A DNA stretch of 64,000 bases from Macrococcoides canis (GTDB lineage Bacteria > Bacillota > Bacilli > Staphylococcales > Staphylococcaceae): the NCBI RefSeq assembly GCF_002119805.1, contig NZ_CP021059.1:124001-188000 (forward strand), read 5' to 3'. The position numbers and the translations under genes were made by a program. Positions 60,006 to 64,000 of this stretch are shown here, piece by piece. Numbering within the stretch: the stretch's first letter is position 1; every line of letters begins with the position of its first letter. The notes beneath the pieces were generated by a model that saw nothing but the letters and a program-made list of their open reading frames with translations, had not been told where the DNA came from and did no database searches.

Positions 60006-61529
60006 ATGCTAGATAATAATTTAAAGCAGCAGCTTGGTCAATATCTTGAATTGCTTGAAGGTGATGTTGTACTTACAGCAAGTAAAGGAGACGATAAAGC
60101 GTCTCAAGACATGATGGAATTACTTAATGAAATTGGTGCGATGTCAGATAAAATTTCGATTCAAGAGGCATCTTTAAAGAGAACACCGAGCTTTACAGTA
60201 GGACGTCCTGAAGAGGAGGCACGTATTACGTTTGCAGGTGTACCGTTAGGTCATGAATTTACATCATTGGTACTAGCTTTACTGCAAGTGAGTGGCAGAG
60301 CTCCAAAACTTGATGAATCTGTGATTAATCAGATTAAAAAGATCGATAAACCGTTAAACTTTGAAACGTTTATAAGTTTAACTTGTACAAAATGCCCTGA
60401 CGTAGTTCAGGCATTGAATATAATGTCAGTGATTAATCCGAATATTACGCATACGATGATTGATGGCGCAGTATTTAGAGAAGAATCAAAAGATATTATG
60501 GCAGTGCCAAGTATTTTCTTAGATGGTGAAGAATTTGGCAGCGGTAAGATGACGGTTGAAGAGATTATTAATCAAGTTGGCGGCGGTGCCGATGCATCAG
60601 AGTTTGATGCTAGAGAACCATTTGATGTACTTGTGATTGGTGGCGGTCCTGCAAGTGCAGCGGCTTCTATATATGCTGCACGTAAAGGTTTAAGAACTGG
60701 TATCGTTGCAGAACGTATTGGCGGTCAAGTAAATGATACTGCCGCAATTGAAAACTTTATCTCTGTAAAAGAGACTACAGGTCCTGAATTTGCACAGAAC
60801 TTAGCTGATCATATTAAGAGCTATGATATCGATGTGATGAATGCAGTGCGTGTAGAGTCAATTGAGAAAATTGATGACATGGTTCATGTTACCCTTGAAA
60901 ATGGCGGAAAGCTATCAAGTAAAACATTGATTATTAGTACAGGTGCGAAATGGCGTAATATGAACGTGCCAGGTGAAGCTGAATATAAAAATAAAGGTGT
61001 AGCTTACTGTCCACACTGTGATGGTCCTTTATTTGAAGGTAAACGTGTTGCGGTTGTTGGTGGAGGAAACTCTGGTGTAGAAGCAGCGATAGATTTAGCT
61101 GGTATTGTTGAACATGTTACTTTACTTGAATTTGGTGAAGCATTAAGAGCAGATAAAGTGTTACAAGAACGTCTTGCTTCATTAGAAAACACAGAAATTA
61201 TCAAATCTGCAGCTACGAAAGAGTTAACAGGTGCAGATAAACTTCAAGCTTTAACTTATGTAGATCGTACAACAAACGAAGAGCGTACAGTTGAATTAGA
61301 AGGAGTCTTCGTCCAAATTGGTTTAGTGCCAAGCACTGAATTTGTTGGAGATTTAGTAGAGCGCAACAACCGTGGTGAGATCATCGTGGATCGTAATGGT
61401 GCTACAAATGTTCCGGGTATATTTGCAGCAGGAGACTGTACGGATCAAACTTATAAACAAATTATTATTTCTATGGGTGCAGGTGCAACAGCAGCATTAA
61501 GTGCATTTGACTATTTAATTAGAAATTAA
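60006..61529 (+). CDS. ahpF: Alkyl hydroperoxide reductase subunit F
   Basis: A 507-residue flavoprotein disulfide reductase: N-terminal glutaredoxin-like double domain with the active site TCTKCPD, then an FAD/NAD(P) thioredoxin-reductase-like domain (VIGGGPASAAASIYAARKG, VGGGNSGVEAAIDLA) and the redox pair CPHC. It passes electrons from NADH to AhpC. The ATG at 60006 follows AAAGGAG. It is the second gene of the ahpCF operon. Confidence 0.93.
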   Translation: MLDNNLKQQLGQYLELLEGDVVLTASKGDDKASQDMMELLNEIGAMSDKISIQEASLKRTPSFTVGRPEEEARITFAGVPLGHEFTSLVLALLQVSGRAPKLDESVINQIKKIDKPLNFETFISLTCTKCPDVVQALNIMSVINPNITHTMIDGAVFREESKDIMAVPSIFLDGEEFGSGKMTVEEIINQVGGGADASEFDAREPFDVLVIGGGPASAAASIYAARKGLRTGIVAERIGGQVNDTAAIENFISVKETTGPEFAQNLADHIKSYDIDVMNAVRVESIEKIDDMVHVTLENGGKLSSKTLIISTGAKWRNMNVPGEAEYKNKGVAYCPHCDGPLFEGKRVAVVGGGNSGVEAAIDLAGIVEHVTLLEFGEALRADKVLQERLASLENTEIIKSAATKELTGADKLQALTYVDRTTNEERTVELEGVFVQIGLVPSTEFVGDLVERNNRGEIIVDRNGATNVPGIFAAGDCTDQTYKQIIISMGAGATAALSAFDYLIRN

Positions 61530-61538
61530 TATTATCAT

Positions 61539-61582
61539 CAATACCACTTATGTAATGACTTACATTAAGTGGTATTTTTATT
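61539..61582 (+). terminator. Rho-independent terminator of ahpF
   Basis: AATACCACTTATGTAA pairs with TTACATTAAGTGGTATT, followed by T residues. Confidence 0.85.
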
Positions 61583-61623
61583 ATGTTTGTGCTTATAATA
61601 AGATAAAATGAGGAGGAAATAAT

Positions 61624-62391
61624 ATGAAGAAATTATTTGTCATTTTATCAGCAGTTCTATTATTAAGCGCGTGCAATCAAACAGATGAAATTAAGCAACA
61701 AAAAGATAAAAAGATAATTACGGTATCTGCAGCTTCAAGCCTGAAGGATGCGTTAAATGAAATTGAACAAAAATATGAAAAAGAACATCAAACGATAGAT
61801 TTAAAGTTTAACTATGGAGCTTCAGGAACTCTTGCCCAGCAAATAAAATCAGGTGCGCCTGTAGATCTATTTATTTCTGCAGCTGAAGATAAAGTAGACA
61901 TGCTCGTTGAAGATAATAAGATAAATAAAGAGGATAAAAAATCGCTACTTAAAAATCATCTCGTGCTTATCTCTAGTAGTCCAATCAATAATGTACAAGA
62001 TTTAGCTTCTAATAAAATAGGAAAGATTGCACTGGGTAACCCTGAACTCGTTCCTGCGGGAGCATATGGTAAACAAATGCTAGAAAATGCTGGTCTTTAT
62101 CAAAAATTAAAAAATAAATACATTTTAACTAAAGATGTGAGACAAGTTTTAACTTATGTAGAGACAGGAAATGTGGAAGCTGGCATTGTATATACTTCAG
62201 ATCTGAAATCTAGCGAAAAGATAAAGTATTCGTTTACAATACAAGATACAATGCATGATAAAATTATATATCCAGCAGCGATTATAAAAGATACGAAGCA
62301 TAAAGAAGATGCTCAACAGTTCTTTAACTATGTAGCACACCCTGATACACTTAAAATATTTGAGAAATATGGTTTTGATTCAATATCATAA
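61624..62391 (+). CDS. modA: Molybdate-binding lipoprotein ModA
   Basis: A 255-residue periplasmic-type binding lipoprotein: lipobox LLLSAC (C17), then VSAASSLKDALNEI and NYGASGTLAQQIKSGAPVDLFISAAEDK, the molybdate oxyanion-binding pattern, and LTYVETGNVEAGIVYTSD. ModBC permease genes are not adjacent; only a YdeI-like gene follows by 12 bases. Either the transporter genes lie elsewhere or the protein serves another role. The GGAGGAAAT ribosome site precedes the ATG. Confidence 0.82.
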   Translation: MKKLFVILSAVLLLSACNQTDEIKQQKDKKIITVSAASSLKDALNEIEQKYEKEHQTIDLKFNYGASGTLAQQIKSGAPVDLFISAAEDKVDMLVEDNKINKEDKKSLLKNHLVLISSSPINNVQDLASNKIGKIALGNPELVPAGAYGKQMLENAGLYQKLKNKYILTKDVRQVLTYVETGNVEAGIVYTSDLKSSEKIKYSFTIQDTMHDKIIYPAAIIKDTKHKEDAQQFFNYVAHPDTLKIFEKYGFDSIS

Positions 62392-62403
62392 GAGGTGAAA
62401 AAA

Positions 62404-62985
62404 GTGGATAAACAGCAGCAGTTAGAAAATTTTTTCAATAAGCAATCGAAGTGGCAAACATCATATTTAGCTTTTAGAGAGATATTGAAAGAAAAAGAGT
62501 TAGAAGAAGATTATAAGTGGATGCATCCATGTTATACGTTAAGTGGGAAAAATGTTGTGCTAATGCATGGTTTCAAATCTTATGCTGCATTGTTATTTCA
62601 TAAAGGAGCATTGATAGAGGATAAATACAATATGCTCATTCAGCAAACGGAAAATGTTCAGTCAGCAAGACAGCTGCGCTTTGAAGATGTAGATGAAATT
62701 ATTTCTAAAATACCTCAAATAAACTGGTATATTGATGAAGCTATCAAAATTGAGCTGTCAGGTAAAAAGATTGAGAAGAAACAAGCAGAGATTATTGTAC
62801 CAGAGGAAATGTTAAGCACATTTGCTGAAGATAAAGCTTATGAGGAGCATTTTTACAAACTCACTCCAGGACGTCAAAGAGCGTATATTATAGAAATAAA
62901 TAAAGCGAAAAAAAGTGAAACTAAAATCAATCGTATAAAAAAGTACCGAGATAAAATTATGCTTGGTAAAGGGATTATGGAATAA
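62404..62985 (+). CDS. YdeI/DUF1801-like protein
   Basis: About 193 residues of the YdeI-type family (DUF1801-like N-terminus, YKWMHPCYTLSGKNVVLMHGF, LLFHKGALIEDKYN, and the C-terminal bacteriocin-protection-like tail KLTPGRQRAYIIEINKAKKSETKINRIKKY). The function is unknown; related E. coli YdeI/OmpD-associated proteins have been linked to stress resistance. The GTG at 62404 is preferred because AGAGGTG lies seven bases before it. It follows modA and ends at a terminator. Confidence 0.75.
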   Translation: MDKQQQLENFFNKQSKWQTSYLAFREILKEKELEEDYKWMHPCYTLSGKNVVLMHGFKSYAALLFHKGALIEDKYNMLIQQTENVQSARQLRFEDVDEIISKIPQINWYIDEAIKIELSGKKIEKKQAEIIVPEEMLSTFAEDKAYEEHFYKLTPGRQRAYIIEINKAKKSETKINRIKKYRDKIMLGKGIME

Positions 62986-62987
62986 TT

Positions 62988-63022
62988 AAAAAGCTTGATA
63001 GATTGATCTATCGAGCTTTTCT
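62988..63022 (+). terminator. Rho-independent terminator
   Basis: AAAAGCTTGATAGA pairs with TCTATCGAGCTTTT and is followed by a T-rich stretch. Confidence 0.85.
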
Positions 63023-63065
63023 TGTTGATGTGAATCAAAAAATAGAAGTTTTGGAGAGGTTATTA

Positions 63066-64000
63066 ATGGCAGAGTATTACAAAAGGTTGTTTTATATTGA
63101 TGTGAAGAAGATTAATGTTGCTAAAGGTACTGTACAATTTATTTTAATGTTAATTCCATTGTTGATATTTTATATATTTGACAGCATTGGCTCAGGATTA
63201 CTGTTTTCGATTGGCACATTATCTAATATTTATGTTTTCAATGGTACAAAAAGATCTAAGATTAAAACGATTGTCGTATCTACCATAGGGCTTGCGCTTG
63301 CGATGATTCTAGGATCATTAACAGCTGAGAGTATGTTGTTATTCGGTATACTGTTATTTTGTTTCGCTACGATTCCATATTATGTGTGTAATACATTGAG
63401 TATTAAAGGGCCGAGTTCTACGTTTTTCATTGTAGCTTATGGCTTAGGTTCTATTATGCCTTATCAACCGGAACTTGCGTTATATAGAGGAATTCTAGTA
63501 ATTTCTGGAGGGATATTGACGGTAATAATAATTGCGATGATTGATGAATTCTATGGAAATCGCTATATCGATGACCTCGTAGCAGAAGATTATAATAGTA
63601 TTCTTAAACTGATGCGCAGTTTTAACAACGATGACTTCGAAACTATCAATGAACATGTAATGCGTTCATTGATGACTACAAGCGACGCATTATCCTCCGT
63701 AAAACCCGCCATTACCCAGCAGCAGCCAGAGTATGAACGTACATTGCTATTGCATCAACTTGCAGAAGGAATTTATGCAGAAGTTTTAGATGTTAAAGCA
63801 AAAGGCATTGAGCAGTTGAGTGAAGATTTAATGAATATGATGGACAAGATAGTGAGTATGGTGAAAGAGAGAGAGTACCCCCAATCGGGATGGACGAGAA
63901 ATTTTAGGATAGATGAATCATTCAATCATATTGCAGCTTTAATTTATAAAACTGAAGAAATATTATTCGCACCAACGAAACATATTGAAATAAGAACATT
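63066..64000 (+). CDS. FUSC-type membrane protein, 3' partial
   Basis: 311 codons are visible and the frame continues past the window edge. It begins MAEYYKRLFYIDVKKINVAKG, has an N-terminal block of about five to six helices and then a long soluble portion (from about residue 165, DEFYGNRYIDDLVAEDYNSIL). This is the layout of FUSC/aromatic-acid exporter family proteins (YgaE/YccS relatives), thought to export aromatic acids. GGAGAGG precedes the ATG. The C-terminal half is not seen. Confidence 0.75.
   Translation, partial: MAEYYKRLFYIDVKKINVAKGTVQFILMLIPLLIFYIFDSIGSGLLFSIGTLSNIYVFNGTKRSKIKTIVVSTIGLALAMILGSLTAESMLLFGILLFCFATIPYYVCNTLSIKGPSSTFFIVAYGLGSIMPYQPELALYRGILVISGGILTVIIIAMIDEFYGNRYIDDLVAEDYNSILKLMRSFNNDDFETINEHVMRSLMTTSDALSSVKPAITQQQPEYERTLLLHQLAEGIYAEVLDVKAKGIEQLSEDLMNMMDKIVSMVKEREYPQSGWTRNFRIDESFNHIAALIYKTEEILFAPTKHIEIRT

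Noticed and set aside
1-64000. Prophage, insertion sequence, tRNA or rRNA genes
   Set aside because: None of the typical genes, inverted ends or cloverleaf patterns were recognised on either strand.

Overview
The window is an AT-rich, tightly packed Firmicute chromosome segment. The gene set points to Staphylococcaceae: hrtAB/hssRS with a perfect HssR box, a CidC-type pyruvate oxidase, SirR/MntR-type manganese control, AhpCF with a PerR-like box, and an LPxTG-type adhesin with SdrD-like B repeats. The genus Macrococcus or a close relative is my best guess; this rests on family recognition, not on a search. No rRNA, tRNA, insertion sequence, prophage or CRISPR array was recognised. Both ends cut a gene: a ZIP-type metal transporter at the left and a FUSC-type membrane protein at the right.

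Layout. 1-5.0 kb: ZIP transporter, a very small catalase-fold protein, two single-pass membrane proteins of unknown function, a thioredoxin-like protein, an acetyltransferase and an M20 amidohydrolase. 5.0-10.8 kb: a catabolic-looking block with an XRE-cupin regulator divergent from an MHS-type transporter plus an ornithine-cyclodeaminase-like dehydrogenase, then a KstD-like flavoprotein and an amidohydrolase. 10.8-27 kb: an electrophile/quinone-defence region with four two-domain VOC ring-cleaving dioxygenases, two MhqD-type esterases, a flavin reductase, DoxX/Fe-S/GNAT genes, a TetR-controlled efflux and arylamine N-acetyltransferase locus, D-lactate dehydrogenase, and KhtTU. GTATA-N5-TATAC-like operators precede three of these operons.

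27-40 kb: DUF5996, HesB-like and unknown proteins, pyruvate oxidase, a sodium-coupled NSS amino-acid transporter behind a 15-codon leader peptide with tandem Trp codons and a set of mutually exclusive RNA hairpins, an amino-acid permease with a candidate cre site, a large general-stress-type catalase with a candidate sigma-B promoter, and an ABC exporter next to a degenerate-ABC/LytTR fusion regulator. 40-44 kb: a 1116-residue thioester-domain surface adhesin with about 40 TTEAP-type stalk repeats and four SdrD-like B domains. 44-52 kb: alanine symporter, DNA alkylation repair protein, DUF485/ActP acetate uptake, a 41-bp tandem palindromic repeat array, and hrtAB/hssRS. 53-64 kb: PPK2 kinase and general-stress SDR, MntABC/MntR, a formate/nitrite channel with a Rex-like site, AhpCF, an orphan ModA, a YdeI-like protein and the FUSC protein.

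Themes are redox, electrophile, heme and metal homeostasis. The most interesting signal is the Trp-codon leader/attenuator before the NSS transporter (30.66-30.90 kb). The RNA pairings were found by hand and are internally consistent. Next come the ATT-initiated Fe-S protein, the mini-catalase, the degenerate ABC-LytTR regulator and the 41-bp repeat array.
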